NCBI GenBank assembly: GCA_008694505.1
Contig: VZDJ01000116.1
Coordinates: forward strand, 16,702,781 to 16,766,780
DNA: 64,000 nucleotides
From: Cyanoderma ruficeps
Lineage: Eukaryota > Chordata > Aves > Passeriformes > Timaliidae
Direction of reading: 5' to 3'
Below the pieces are notes generated by a model. The model was not told where the DNA came from. It worked only from the letters and a program-made list of their open reading frames with translations, and did not search any database. The translations under genes were made by a program, and so were the position numbers. Shown here one piece after another: positions 46,511 to 57,895 of the stretch (positions are counted from its first letter, which is position 1; each line of letters starts with the position of its first letter).

Positions 46511-47379
46511 CCTCACAGCTCATTGCCTGCATTGTCCCACATTCAGCCTTTGGCCACCTTTGGTCCCCTGAAAGAGTTAAAAGAGCACTTGGAGGAGCTG
46601 ATCCCTTTGTCCATCCATTTTGAGCACAGAATAAAGGCATTTCCTTCCTCCTGTTTTCACAGCTCAAATAGCAGAAGGGTTCAAAGTGATATTAAAGAAT
46701 CGTGAGCAGAATTAGCCTCTGGTAATTTGAGTTCCAGGATGTAGAAGAAAAAAGTCTCATGCAGCGATTTGAGGCTAAGTTATAACTTGGTACCACTGCA
46801 CATGCATCCCACAGACGTGTGAATGTGCAGAGCCAGGTAATTAACCTGTGTTTGCTGGTTGATCTTCCTGCAGGTGGGTGCTGGAGCCCCTAATCTCTTA
46901 TGCTGGGACTGCCACAAAAACGAGCTGTCAGCAGTTTCCAGCACTGCTTCCAACAGGGTGCCTGTGCCGTGTTCTTTCTCTCCTGCTCCCAAGGGACCTG
47001 CGGTGCTTTTGGCATTGGTGCTGCACAACACAGCCTGCAACCCCGACACCAGCTTGGTGGGCTCCAACTTCCTTGCCCAGGCGGGCTACCTGGAGCACTG
47101 GGATGCTTTATCCAGTGCTGTACATGGGTCAAGTTCCCCATGCTAAAGTGCTGTAAGGGCCAAACAGATGAGTGTAAGTGGGAAAGATGCCCCTGCCTGG
47201 TGATTCTTCTTGCCAGGGACCAGCACATACCCAGCAAAACATGTGGCAGTGTGTTTTGCCAGGTATGTGCCTGTCCGAGGCAAGAATGGTGGAAATGCAA
47301 AATGGGTGTGGGTTGGGGGACAGGTATTCAACCCCAGGGATAGCCCTTGGCAGCTCCTCTCTATTGCACAGCCCGGCTG

Positions 47380-47460
47380 TTACTGCCCGGCAATTAACGC
47401 TGGTGCTATTAATTACCAATCATAGGGATAAAATCGGGGCTGTGTAGCAGGAGAGGGGAT
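47380..47460. promoter_or_regulatory. Candidate homeodomain cluster
   Basis: CAATTAACGC, then TATTAATTACCAATCATAGG and GATAAAATCGGGG, within 60 bases. Such close ATTA cores in a GC-rich intron suggest a short enhancer core. Unverified. Confidence 0.3.
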
Positions 47461-47674
47461 CTGTGCTTGTGGGGTAAACAAGAGCAGGGAAGTGAGGAGC
47501 AAGCAAGGGGGCTGGCTGCATTCCCAGGACTCGGCGGTGTTTCCAGCTCTTGCTGTCTGACCGGAGGCATTTCCACCTCCCGGTGTTGTCGTCCTGCTCC
47601 AGCTCGCTTGTTCTCCTCCCCACGGGCTCAGCGTGTTGCTCATTCCTGCATCCTACGATTTCACAGCATCCCCG

Positions 47675-47775
47675 CAGCCGGGTGCTAATGAGATTAGACC
47701 CAAGCTTTAAGATGTCTCTCTCTATCCTTTGCCATCCAATTACACAGCCCGCACGGTGTCTGATTGCCTGTGAGC
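47675..47775. promoter_or_regulatory. Candidate regulatory element before the minisatellite
   Basis: GTGCTAATGAGATTAGACCC, AAGCTTTAAGATG and CATCCAATTACACAGCC lie in a non-repetitive block 200 bases 5' of the decamer array. Unverified. Confidence 0.27.
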
Positions 47776-47849
47776 GGGGAGGGCTGGGGCTGCCGGGGAT
47801 GGGAGGATGCAGCTGGTCTGTCTGGGCATCAGCCCCGCCGTGCCCAGTG

Positions 47850-47905
47850 CTTTTCTTTCTTTGCTTTTCTTTTCTTTCTTTCTTTCTTTTTTTCTTTTTT
47901 TCCAG
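47850..47905 (+). repeat. Polypyrimidine (CTTT)n tract ending in a splice-acceptor-like CAG
   Basis: TTTCTTTC-type repeat on the + strand, running into TTTTTTTCCAG at 47905. It has the form of a very strong 3' splice site, though simple-sequence slippage explains it equally well. Confidence 0.8.
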
Positions 47906-47965
47906 TCTCCCCTTGGCTTTGAGCTGCTTCATTTGGCTTTTTCATCGCGTCTCGATGTGACGCAT

Positions 47966-48273
47966 CCAGTTCAAACCAGTCCAGACCAGTTCAAACGGGT
48001 TCAAAGCAGTCCAGACCAGTTCAGACCAGTTCAAACCGGTTCCGACCGAGTTCAAACCGGTTCCGACCGGTTCAGATCGGTTCCGACCGGTTCCGTCCGG
48101 TTCAGACCGGTTCTGACCGGTTCAGACCGGTTCAAACCGGTTCAGACCAGTCCAGACCAGTCCCCAGTTCAAACCAGTTCAGAGCAGTTCAGACCAGTTC
48201 AGACCAGTTCAAAACAGTCTAAACCGGTCCAGACCAGTTCAAACCAGTCCAAACCAGTTTAGAACCTTGGGAT
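47966..48273. repeat. Decamer minisatellite, 31 units of CCRGTTCARA type
   Basis: I count 31 tandem units over 308 bases, all 10 bp except one of 11 (48046) and one of 7 (48157). The consensus is CCGGTTCAGA in the middle (about 48036-48146) and CCAGTTCAAA or CCAGTTCAGA towards both ends. Each unit differs at zero to three positions. The array lies in SLIT1 intron 4 and is open in one frame, which is a by-product of the repeat. Confidence 0.97.
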
Positions 48274-48720
48274 AATGAAACTGAAGCTGCAAGGCCAGAT
48301 CATCACAAGACAGGAAAGACTTCCACAGTCTCCATCACATTCAGCCCAAAAATATACTTTGGGGTGACCATAATGCACAGAAAATTTTGTATTTAAACCA
48401 AAGGATTCCCAAGTCAAAAAAGCAGCAGAAAAACACTAAAAAAAAACAAATCTCCACAAACATAAGTGCTTTAAATCTAAGCAAATTCCAAAGGAACTGA
48501 GGACACCTTCAAACAAATAAAGACTATGGTTCACTTTGGTCTCAATTTAACAGTGAGAGTCTAAATGTGAGGGCCAAAAGCTGCTACAAACTGACAGGTC
48601 TTGTGACCAGCAGAAATTCTGGGCAATTATAAAAAAAGTAACTCTGTTGACCTGAAAGACGAGGAAATTAAAATTTTATTCGATCCCTTTTGAGTAACCT
48701 TTATATGGTGGCCGGTGGAA
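48274..48720. other. A-rich block after the minisatellite
   Basis: About 450 bases with strong A richness on the + strand, including A runs at 48428-48447 and an AATAAA at 48516-48521. The composition changes abruptly at both edges. No known repeat family or coding remnant is recognised. Confidence 0.6.
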
Positions 48721-50839
48721 CAGGAACAGACTCAACCCTGATGTTAATGCGGCCGGGCAGAATTTGTTTAAATTAACTGCTTGAATGGCAGCGTTTGTGT
48801 GTGTTGGTGGGGGGGAGCTCAGACAGCACCAGAATGGATGAGGGGGATTAAAGGTGCCTAATGGGTTCCAGATGGGCATCCTGGACTGGGAAACACCCCC
48901 ACAACCCCAACCCCAGCCAGGGGCTGCTGGTAAGGAGCTTGGAGCTGGGATGCTACAGCAGGCAGCCACTCTGAGCATGTGCCAATGGGACTGGGGTGCC
49001 CTGAGGCTGCCCAGGTGCTGGGAGTGAGCAGGCAGATGCAGCACAGGAAGCACCTTCCCTGGCTGGCCCGGAGTGTGGGGTGCAGCAGGCTCCACTCGCC
49101 CTGCTGCAAGGCTCTGCGGATGTGGGGCTGGGGACAGACACTTTGTGTGTGATTCCAGCTTTCAGAGGTGCCTCAGCTCCATCATTAGCTGACGTTCCAA
49201 ATACAGCCCACTGGGGCAGCACCACTGGTGCATCAGTTTCTGCTCTGCAGTCTTGGTTGCGATGAGGAATGATAATATTTAGTCTTTGTTGTCCTCCCCC
49301 TGGGCTCTAGAGTAGTTTGGGGTGGGCACTTGCTCATTTCAACATCCCCACCACTGCAGAAGTCAGCGTAGTTTTTGTATTTACAGATGGAAAACTGAGT
49401 CACAGAGACAGGAACTAAATTGTTTGTGTCGCCCTGCCAGTTGCATTTCCAAGATCTGTAGGGGTTAGAGATGTGGTGACAGCCCTGCCCATCTTTCCAA
49501 GAGCTGTACCTCCCAGCAATGGCCAGATTTCTCCTCCAGACCTGCTACACGGTGCCAGGGCTATGTGTTTGCAGCTTGTCTGGTGGAAGAGCCTTGATTG
49601 GAAGCATGTCAGTCCCAAATGAGATGAAGAGTGTGGAAGTGAAGGGTTGCTGGGCTTTGGTGTCACTGGCAGGGACTTCAAGGTCATTGCTTTTGAGTTT
49701 TATTAATGGCTGAGAGTAGGAGAAGGATATAAGCTGTGAGACAGTCATCTGCTGGGAATATCACCTGTGCTGTAGGTCAGCACATCATTTTGTGGGAGAT
49801 TTTTTAGGGGGAGCAGGGCTACAGAAACAGGCAGGTTTAATGAAAGTGAGCATCACATGGAACCTTTTGCTATGGAAAGCTGGCAAAGCCCTGGTCCTGG
49901 ACCTGGTGGGTCCCACTCACCCTGAAATAGCTTTTTTGTGAAGGCAGTGGTTTGTTCTGATATGTCCAGCTGCATCCAAGCAGATGCCAGAGCCAGGCAA
50001 TGAGGCAAGGCTCAGGAGGGAGACCCACAGCCACACTCCCTATCCATGAGGGAGGTGACAGAGGAGGGCTGGCAGTCACGGGGACACAGAGGGTGGTTGG
50101 GAAGTGCTGGCACATCTCCATCACCTGCTGACCCTCGACCAACGCTCTGCTGGCCAGCCCTCCCAGCCCATCCTTGGCCCCACATTCCCCCACCCAGCTC
50201 TTGTTTCCTTCCACAAATATTGAGAAAATAAACAGCATAGCCAAAAGGCGACATCCCTGCATCCCTCCACACACAGCTGCCTCCCCAGGGAGCCACACAG
50301 GTGGTGACCCTGCATTCCTCAGTCTGAGGGTTAACTGAGAGAAAGCAAATATTGGCTTCTCCTGGGGCTGCTCCAGCCTGTGCCTGTGGCTAGGGCTGCC
50401 TCTTGCCTAAGGAAAGGGACTCGTGGTGCAGGCAGGTCCCCCTCTCTGGCAGGGGTGGTTGCACAAACACGGCTCTTCACACGGGTAGCTCGAATTCCCC
50501 ATTGTGGATTTGAGCCTGCTCCTTAGGACAGGATCTTCCAATCATCCCCCCCTTGTCTCTTAGCAACTACCCCTGCCCAGGACCTGGGCTGTGTAGGGAG
50601 GGATGTGACACTTTCTATGCATCAGTCACTTTGTCACCTCCAGAGTGAGGGTGAGGTCGTTAACCCCCGAGGCACAGTGAGTGAGGACAGAGCCTCCCTG
50701 CCATGCCTCCCCACGGTGGCAGCCGCTGCTCTGCCTCCAGCCTGACACTGATTCCTGCTACAGTAACGATACGGGTGGCAATCAGGGAAGAATTAAAGGA
50801 TAATTAATGCCAATCCACATGGAAAATTGCTCTCGTCAA

Positions 50840-52000
50840 ACAAACCTGATACCATTTTTTTGATGAGCTGACAAATTGGGTTGATAAGTAGCGACTGTGC
50901 TGACATGATATACCGAGACTTCTGCAAGTCATTTTGCTCTTGCCTGGAAGATATTGCAATGAAAACATTAATATTCTGCAAAAATCTGTGTAGCATTTCT
51001 GACAGCATTCTTCAATGGTAGAAATCCCTGGGGGAATTGCAGTGGTCACCTCTCTGGCAGGGTGCACTGGAGGTCTGACGGTGGTGAACTACTGTGCACC
51101 ATCTCTGCAGAGCTGTGGTGGTCTTGGAGCATTTGGTGGCAATACTGACTTTTGCCCATCACCCCCCAATATCCCGGCCTCTTGTTGCCTCCTCTTCCTG
51201 CCTTGCACCAGCTGAGGGTGAGCTGAGTGTGCGATGCAGCTTGGGAAGAAACCACCTGCACAGTGACAGAGCTCAGTCTGGGAGGAAACGTGAGCCAGCA
51301 GGTGAAAGGAGCTGGTGCTGCTGGTGGAGTGCCGGTCTAGCGGGGATGCTCCGCCTGAAACACTTGCACTGGAAAACATCCTCATGCAAGGTCATGCAGC
51401 TGGGGAAAAAAAAATGTAGGTCACAGCTACAAGACGGGGAGCAGTGTCTGGGGATGTGGTTACACTGAAAAGGACTTAGCAGCCATCCTGTAGGCCTGCT
51501 CTGGGATGCGGGCTTCCAGCTTGGGCAGTGCTGGAAGCACGGAGTAGCTCTGGGTACTGGGGAGTTACCAGTTTGGGGGGCAGGAGGGAGGCCTCTGCCG
51601 AGCACAGTTTCTGCTTCAGGGGACACAGTTTAGAGAGATGTTGCGAAATTAGAAAGTGCTCAGAGAGGAAGTGCAGGATAATTGGAGGCCTGAAAAATCT
51701 GCCTTCCAGTGAAAAGAATTAAAAAGCATAGCCTATTTAGTGTATGCAGGAGGAGGCTAGGAGAGAAATTTATCTCCATCTCTGCATACCTGCATGGGGA
51801 AAAGCCTGATTATAGGGACGCCATTAATTAAAAAAAAAAAGGAAAGAAAGAGAAAAAAGCATAAAATCATTCAATAGCTGGGGGCTGAAACTAGATAAAT
51901 TCCGACTAGAATTAAATTTGTCTTTTTCACGACAGAGAGCAATTAACCATTGAACACTCAGCTGGGAAGAGGTGAATTGAATGTCCTTTGAAGTTGCAAA
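50840..52000 (+). mobile_element. Decayed CR1/L3-type LINE (reverse transcriptase C-part and 3' end)
   Basis: Three segments in the right order and spacing. At 50907-50939 the frame reads DMIYRDFCKSF, resembling the conserved DF(C/S)KAF motif of CR1/L3 reverse transcriptases. At 51381-51407 it reads SCKVMQLGKK, like the later KC(K/Q)V.HLG motif, 466 bases downstream as expected. Shortly after, with a frame change, comes TEKDLA. The 3' portion includes GGCCTGAAAAATCTGCCTTC (51688), GGAGGAGGCTAGGAGAGAAA (51748), CTGAAACTAGATAAATTCCG (51885) and CAATTAACCATTGAACA (51940), which follow the known 3' region. Frameshifts and stops make it inactive and old. Confidence 0.7.
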
Positions 52001-53569
52001 GGAGACTGTGCTTCTTTTCCCAGTGGTGAAAACTGGAAGTGTCAGATGGAGCAGAAGTCCCTGGGAGGGCTCTGGGTCTGTGCTGAATGCTCAGAGGTGT
52101 CCCAGTGATAAAGTGTCCCCTTCTGGGTGATGGATGACGTCCCATCCACTCTCCATCTCCGGGTACTGGGGACATAAGTCCAATGCCTCCCACACAGGCC
52201 AGGTCCTTAATTGCTCTCAAAGCCCCCAAGCATCCCCGCTTTTTGAGGCTGGCTCAGCAAAGCCGGCTGCAGAGGCTCTTCTCTATCTGGGATGATGTGA
52301 GTTGATGTCTGAACGGGGACATCTGCGGGTAGGGATGGGGCTGCCACGGCTGAGGGCTGATGGAGGGGCTTCCAGGCTGCCCCTGCTGCTCTCAGCCAAG
52401 CTGGGGGAGATCCACTGGCGCCGGCCTTCCCACGCTCTCCCCAGGGGATGCTCAGCCGTGGCCTTCCCGACCTCTGCACTGCAGTCCTGTCTGAGCATCT
52501 TAGGCAGAGATATATATTACTAGCACTGTAAAAGGGAAAGACAGCTTTGCTTTAATTTTATGAACTCTAGAGTACCTCGCCTGGTTAGATGCTGGCTGAA
52601 CTTTGCAGGGGCTCTGGCTTGGAGTTCACAGGGCAAATAGTGTTGGTGACTGAAGATGTTCTCTCTTCCCTCTACACTCCTCCCTTGCCCATCTCAACTG
52701 TTCCTCCTGTGCCCCCAACTCCACAGAGCCAGACAGGACCTGTTCCCCTCCCGTTCCCATCCATTTGCAGAGATATGCCAGCAGTGACCGTGACAGCGAG
52801 GCTAAAACAGAGTGCTCCTGGATTACCCTAGCATGAAGCTGTCCTGTCTGTCAGTGCCCAAAATTGTGTGTGGAACAATAAGAATGTGAAACTGGGCTGT
52901 AGACGAGGGCATGGCTCTGGGGAAGTTACACTGTGGCTGCGTATTTGGAGACACTTACAGAGTGCGGGGATGCTGTGGGGAGCTGTTGGTGCCCCCATGG
53001 GCAGGTCACTTGCAGCCTGCCAACCTCTGATCCCCTGGTTGTAGGACTGTCTTTACATCCTCTGGGAATCTTTGTGCTCCTGTCCTTGCAGCCTGCCACT
53101 GCAGGGCCTGGGTTTTGTGCTTTTGCTTCTTTTTCTTCCCTTTATTTTCCAGCCTCTTTCACAAAGACACCTATTCTCCCCTCACCGTGCCCTGGGGATT
53201 TACACAGAAAGCTCACCCTCAACATGCCAAAAGAAAGGCCCGGGCGGCCCGGGAGAGGAAGCTCACACAAAATGTGGTGTGTGGCTCTTTGTGTCCCCTT
53301 TGTAATTCCTCTGCACAATGAACTGCCCCGGCCACCCACCAGCCTCGGGCTACCCCAGGTGCTTCATCCCTCCTGCCTCTCGATGTGGCAGCGGGCAGAG
53401 ATGGGCATGCTCCTCGACAGGCAGCCGAGAGCACAGCCTTTGTGCGCAGAAAAGGGGAAATTTGGGCAGGGTGGAGATCGCCATGTTCCTGCAGCAGCAA
53501 AAAGCGCCTCGCATCTCCGCTAGCCCCCAGGCAGAGCGCTGGGGGTCCCTCCGGCGGAGCCCTTCCATC
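52001..53569. other. Intron stretch with no recognised feature
   Basis: SLIT1 intron 4 between the LINE relic and the GATA-rich block. Open frames such as 52933-53523 lack domains. Confidence 0.6.
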
Positions 53570-53870
53570 AACCCCGCTCTGACGGCTTTTAACATGCTAA
53601 TGACCCTCTCAAGGGCAGGAGCAGCTCCGTGTAAAACCCATGTTCAGCCCTCGGTCATGGACATTTGCTCGGAGACACAGTGTTAAATATTTATCCTCCC
53701 CGCCTCCCCCCCAGCTCCGCAGGCATTAACAATAGCGATTGCAACCGGCCCCTTCCCCCTCGCCGGGAACATGTGGCTCCCGGACCATGACAGCGAACGT
53801 TATCGTTTGTACCTGTGAATTATTGATAAGGTATAAGATAAGTTCTTGCGGTGAAAAAATAATGAGAGGG
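53570..53870. promoter_or_regulatory. Candidate enhancer with clustered GATA motifs
   Basis: Non-repetitive block with AACATGCTAATGACC, GTTAAATATTTATCC and GCATTAACAATAGCG, then three GATA cores within about 45 bases (TTATC at 53800, GATAAG at 53825 and GATAAG at 53837). It directly abuts a CpG-rich island. The combination looks like a conserved developmental element; no alignment was available. Confidence 0.42.
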
Positions 53871-53929
53871 AGAGGCTGCAGACTGGCGGGGCAGGCGCTG
53901 CTTCAAACCCTCTTCTCCAGGAGCAAAAT

Positions 53930-54330
53930 GGGAGGTGGCGCCCTGTTCCTGCTGGGCCCATCCGCCAGCTGACCGTGCCGGCCCTCAGCGCCGTGTGGCC
54001 AGCACCCGGCTGCCCTTGTGCCTGGTGACTCCTCGCGGGTCTGGCTGGCGCCTGTCCCCTCCTGGCCGCCTTCCCCGGGGGAGGTGGGCAGCTGCCCTCC
54101 CTCGCCGGCCCCACGCTGCCCGAGCCACCCGTGAGCTGGGGACGGTCGCTCAGGCAGCTGCCTGCGGGTCGTGGGGGTGAGTGGGGATGTCCCAGCTCGG
54201 CGGGGCGGCTGCTCACCCCGCGGTGCCGCGGCGGGGAAGGGGCAGGTATTGCCCGGCCCTGCAGACACCGTGGCTCCGAGGAGCAGATGGGAGAGCCTTT
54301 CAGCTGGCCGGGCTGAGGGGCTCGGGAGGT
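53930..54330. promoter_or_regulatory. Orphan CpG-rich island in SLIT1 intron 4
   Basis: About 400 bases that are much richer in GC and CpG than the surrounding intron (for example CCCCGCGGTGCCGCGGCGGGG near 54220). No exon is supported inside it. It may be an alternative promoter, an enhancer-associated orphan island or a lncRNA promoter. Confidence 0.5.
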
Positions 54331-56579
54331 CTCCAGGGGCTGAAGGAGAGAGAGTGGTCCTTGGCCTGTGGCTTTATGGCCACCGATATGCTCTCCCTGT
54401 GCCCTAATCTGTCCCCGGAAAAATCAGGGATGATGTTGCTAAGTCCCTGTAAAGCAGGTGGCAGTCCTGAAAAGGGGTCAAGTCCCTGGTTTAGGGCTGT
54501 CGTTTGGTTGGAAGCGGAATGCAGAGTGTCCATCCCCTTAGCTGTGTCCCAGAGAGTCCCTGTGTCTGCCAGCCGGGGCAACTCTGCGCTCCAGCTCTGT
54601 TTTGCAAGTCTCTGGGATGCTATGTGGGAAGGTGCAGATGGCTCAGGGGGATCTTATCATGGTGGCGTGGGCACTCTGATTAAAATGGTTCAAAGCCCAG
54701 CTTTGATATACTTAGACCATCCACACTGCTGCTGTGTTTTGCAGGGAGAGCATGAGCAGGAGAATCCAGGCATTAGCGTGCAGATCTGGGCCAATCTGGG
54801 GCTGAACATCTGTGTCCCTGGGCCTGGTGGTGGAGAACCAGGGTCTTCCTCCCTGCCGAACCTCCCCAGAGTGCTCTTTAGGTTGTATGCATAAGGAAGC
54901 ATCGCTGGGAGAGGAGCATTAAATGGTCTTTCCAACCAGCCTCAGAAGGTGGGCTGGACTCCTGGAGGGACTGTGTCCTCCCCTCTGCTGCTCCTCACAG
55001 TGCTGCTTTCCAGGTGTGCTGACACAGGAGTGGGCAGAAAATAGCAAAGGCTTGAAAGTGAGAATTAAGGAGTGAATTAAAAGAATTAATAGAGCATGTA
55101 TGTGTGCAATGTGCCTGCATGCTGGAGGCAGTGTGGACATGGTGCAGTGGGTGATGGGTTGCAGTGTGTGCTGTGGTGTGGGGACACAGCAGGAGAAATT
55201 CCCAGGCAGTGCAGCAGTGTGTGTGCAGAGCCCCCAGCCCGAGGGTGCTCCAGTGTCAGACAGCGTTACCCTGGGTACGAGCTGCAGCATGGGAGCTGTA
55301 GCAAGGAAAGGGTTGAGTACAGCAGCAGAGCATCCCTGAGCAGGTGATTGATCCCAGCATTAAAGGGTCTGGGGATGTGAGCCCTTGTCTCCCTGCTCAC
55401 CCTTTCGATCCCTGACTCTTCTCCAGCTGTGCAGCAAATACAAGCCAGTCCACTTGGATAGCAACTTTGAAGTGTGAATTTCAAATAAGCTCTCTTCTCT
55501 GTCCTCATTCCCTCTCCCGTGTCTGATGGGATGCACAGGGAGCAGCAGGAGCATTAGGCACATGAAACAGCCCTGTTCAAAGCCTGGCACTGCAGCTTCC
55601 AGTTGCAAGTTAAGTTTGCAGGCAATTACCAGGTGGTGTTCCCTGCCTTTGCTCCCGGCCTTTTCCCTTGCAAACTGCCTGCTCTCTGCTCTGCTTTTAG
55701 GGGAAGAGCCTGGCACCAGAGCAGACACAAACACCAGAGCATACAGACACTGTGTTGGGCTGGGCTCCTGCCTGCAGGTTAAGGTGAGGGATGCTACAGC
55801 TCTCCTGTGCCCTCCTCCTTTTCCCACGGCTCCAACTCGGCACTGAATTGGGCTCACACCAAGCCAGAGTTGAAGACTGAAGAAGAGGAGTTTTATGTGC
55901 AGGCGGCAAAGCAAGACAGCAGTACTTTGGCCCCTTACTCATGTGGAGGAGATCAAACCCAAGCCCGTTTTTCCTCCAGCTGTATTTTGGCTAGAAGGGT
56001 GCAGTGGGGATGGCTCATCCCGTGCTGGATCCCAGGGTGCTGCAGGATGCTCGTGTGCTCAGCCAGAGCTGCAGTTCTGTGTGTGCAGGGGGAGGATCCT
56101 TCCTTGTGTGAGGCAGAGGCGAGACAGCACATGTAAACTCGACTTCACAAGACATCAAATGTACTGGTCGGATGGAAATTGGCTCTTGGAGCTCCTTTCT
56201 TACAGCACAGAGCAGCTCCTGGCTCCGCTCCCCCCTCAGCGAGTGGATGGGCTGATAATATGAGGAAGCTCCTGCTCCCCTTCAAGCCACTGTGCCCGGG
56301 ATCTCATCTCCAGGCTCACTGACAATTTGCATTAATGTTTGCCTAACTAACCAGGAGCTCTCTCACATCCTAATCGCCTTTGCTGGGGGGCTCACATGGC
56401 TCATGGGGCAACGGGACTGGCAAAGGTGTTTCTGGGCTGTCTCCTTTGTGCTTCAGCAGTCTCCAACCCTCAGGAAAAAAAAAAATCCTTTTCCAGAAGA
56501 GTGGGCCCTTTCTCCAAATTACCTGAAATTACGTCCCAGATTTCTATTCAGCCAGGTCCCTGCATTGTTCCTGAGCAGG

Positions 56580-56790
56580 ATTTCAGTGTGGGAGCTGGCT
56601 AATTTGCAGTATTTTACATATGTAATATGTTGTCAGAAATGCTTTTAAATGCCTATAATATTTAATTAGGAGGCAGATTTCAGCATATTAGGCAGGAATG
56701 GGGCTTTCTAATTAGTTATTGATGATTACATATCCATGAAGGTAATTAAGTAAAAGCTGGAGGCAAGCTCCCATGTATGAATCCACCCCA
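56580..56790. promoter_or_regulatory. Candidate enhancer, homeodomain/POU-rich
   Basis: AT-rich 200-base block with TAATTA at 56663, CTAATTAG at 56708-56715, ATTGATGATTACAT at 56718-56731, GGTAATTAAG at 56741-56750, ATTTGCAG near 56602 and a palindromic ACATATGT near 56616. The motif density is the highest seen in the window. Confidence 0.4.
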
Positions 56791-57779
56791 TTTTGGGGCT
56801 GTTCTGGGATGCAGCAGGGTTGTGTTGGTTGTCTGGCATTGGAGCAGCCTGTACCTATCCAGGGCTGCTGCAGGACTTGCCCCCCTCCATGGCAGCCATT
56901 CTGCATGTCAGGAATGCCCAGCTCACAATCCCAGCTGCAGAAGGACATCTCCCACCTTGGTCACGTCTCCAGCCTCCTCTGGCAGGGCTCTCACATCTTC
57001 CAGAGCCTGTGACATGCTTGTCTCTCAAACCTGGTATTTTTGGTCTCAAAACTGATCTGGAATCTGACAAAATATGAATCATCCAAGAGATGTAAGAGCG
57101 GGCAGAGTCCTGGGCAGACTAGAGTGTATTTTTAGACAGCACGTGTTGGAATTTGACTGTTTCATAGGGAAAAGAGATTTTCAGATCTGAGTACTCTGGC
57201 CGTGCTGGGAGCTCCACTACTGGCTCTGCATTGCATTGCCATCCTTCCCACAGCAGCATAGGAAAGAGGATTAAGGTCAGGCTGTGCTGCACAGCCCCTG
57301 CTCGACTCTCCCATCGCAGTGGACCACACTGGGGGTCAAAGCCCTGGGTGTCTTCCTGAGTCCCTTTATCCACTGCTGGGAGCTCATGGCATAGGCATGC
57401 ACAGGAGGATTGGCACCTCCCCCTTCTGCTGGCCCCAGACAGCAGCCATGGCTCCTGCTGCACTGGGAGCCAGTCATTGGGGCACTTCCAGGAGCATTGG
57501 TGTCTCATCTGGGGACACGAGAACCCAAAGCTGCATCAGTAGCCCAGCCATGCTGCCATGTCCTTAACACTCACACCAGTGATGACGACTCATATTCCTC
57601 CCCAGGCTGCCCTGAGAGGGCTCCTGCTGCATGTGGTGGCAGGATCCCAGTCTGTAACGCCCCCACTGTGAGATAGGCACCCACCTCCCTCCAGGGGGCT
57701 GATATCTGCCCAGCTGCACTGGTCTGGGTCTTTCCCCCTCTGCAGGGTGTGCAGCCAGGACCCCACTGTTCAGGAGATT

Positions 57780-57895
57780 TCATTCTCCTTTTTATCTTGG
57801 CGGTTGGAAGCCGGGGAGCCGATAATGATGAAGGAGTGTAAATGTCAGCAGGAAACCAGCTTCAATCAGAACTGTTAAAAATAAACCTGCCAGGC
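57780..57895. promoter_or_regulatory. Candidate regulatory element in SLIT1 intron 4
   Basis: TTTTTATCTTGGCGG, GCCGATAATGATGAAGG and GTTAAAAATAAACCTGCC within 110 bases, in a non-repetitive setting. Texture only. Confidence 0.25.

Noticed and set aside
47807..48262. Plus-strand frame reading through the decamer array (SDRF/TGSD-type repeats)
   Set aside because: The repeat itself lacks stops in that frame. Ten-base units give a 10-residue period without selection evidence, so it is not a protein.
54181..54894. 237-codon plus-strand frame beginning in the CpG-rich island
   Set aside because: Starts in GC-rich sequence where stops are rare; no domain and no supporting splice sites.
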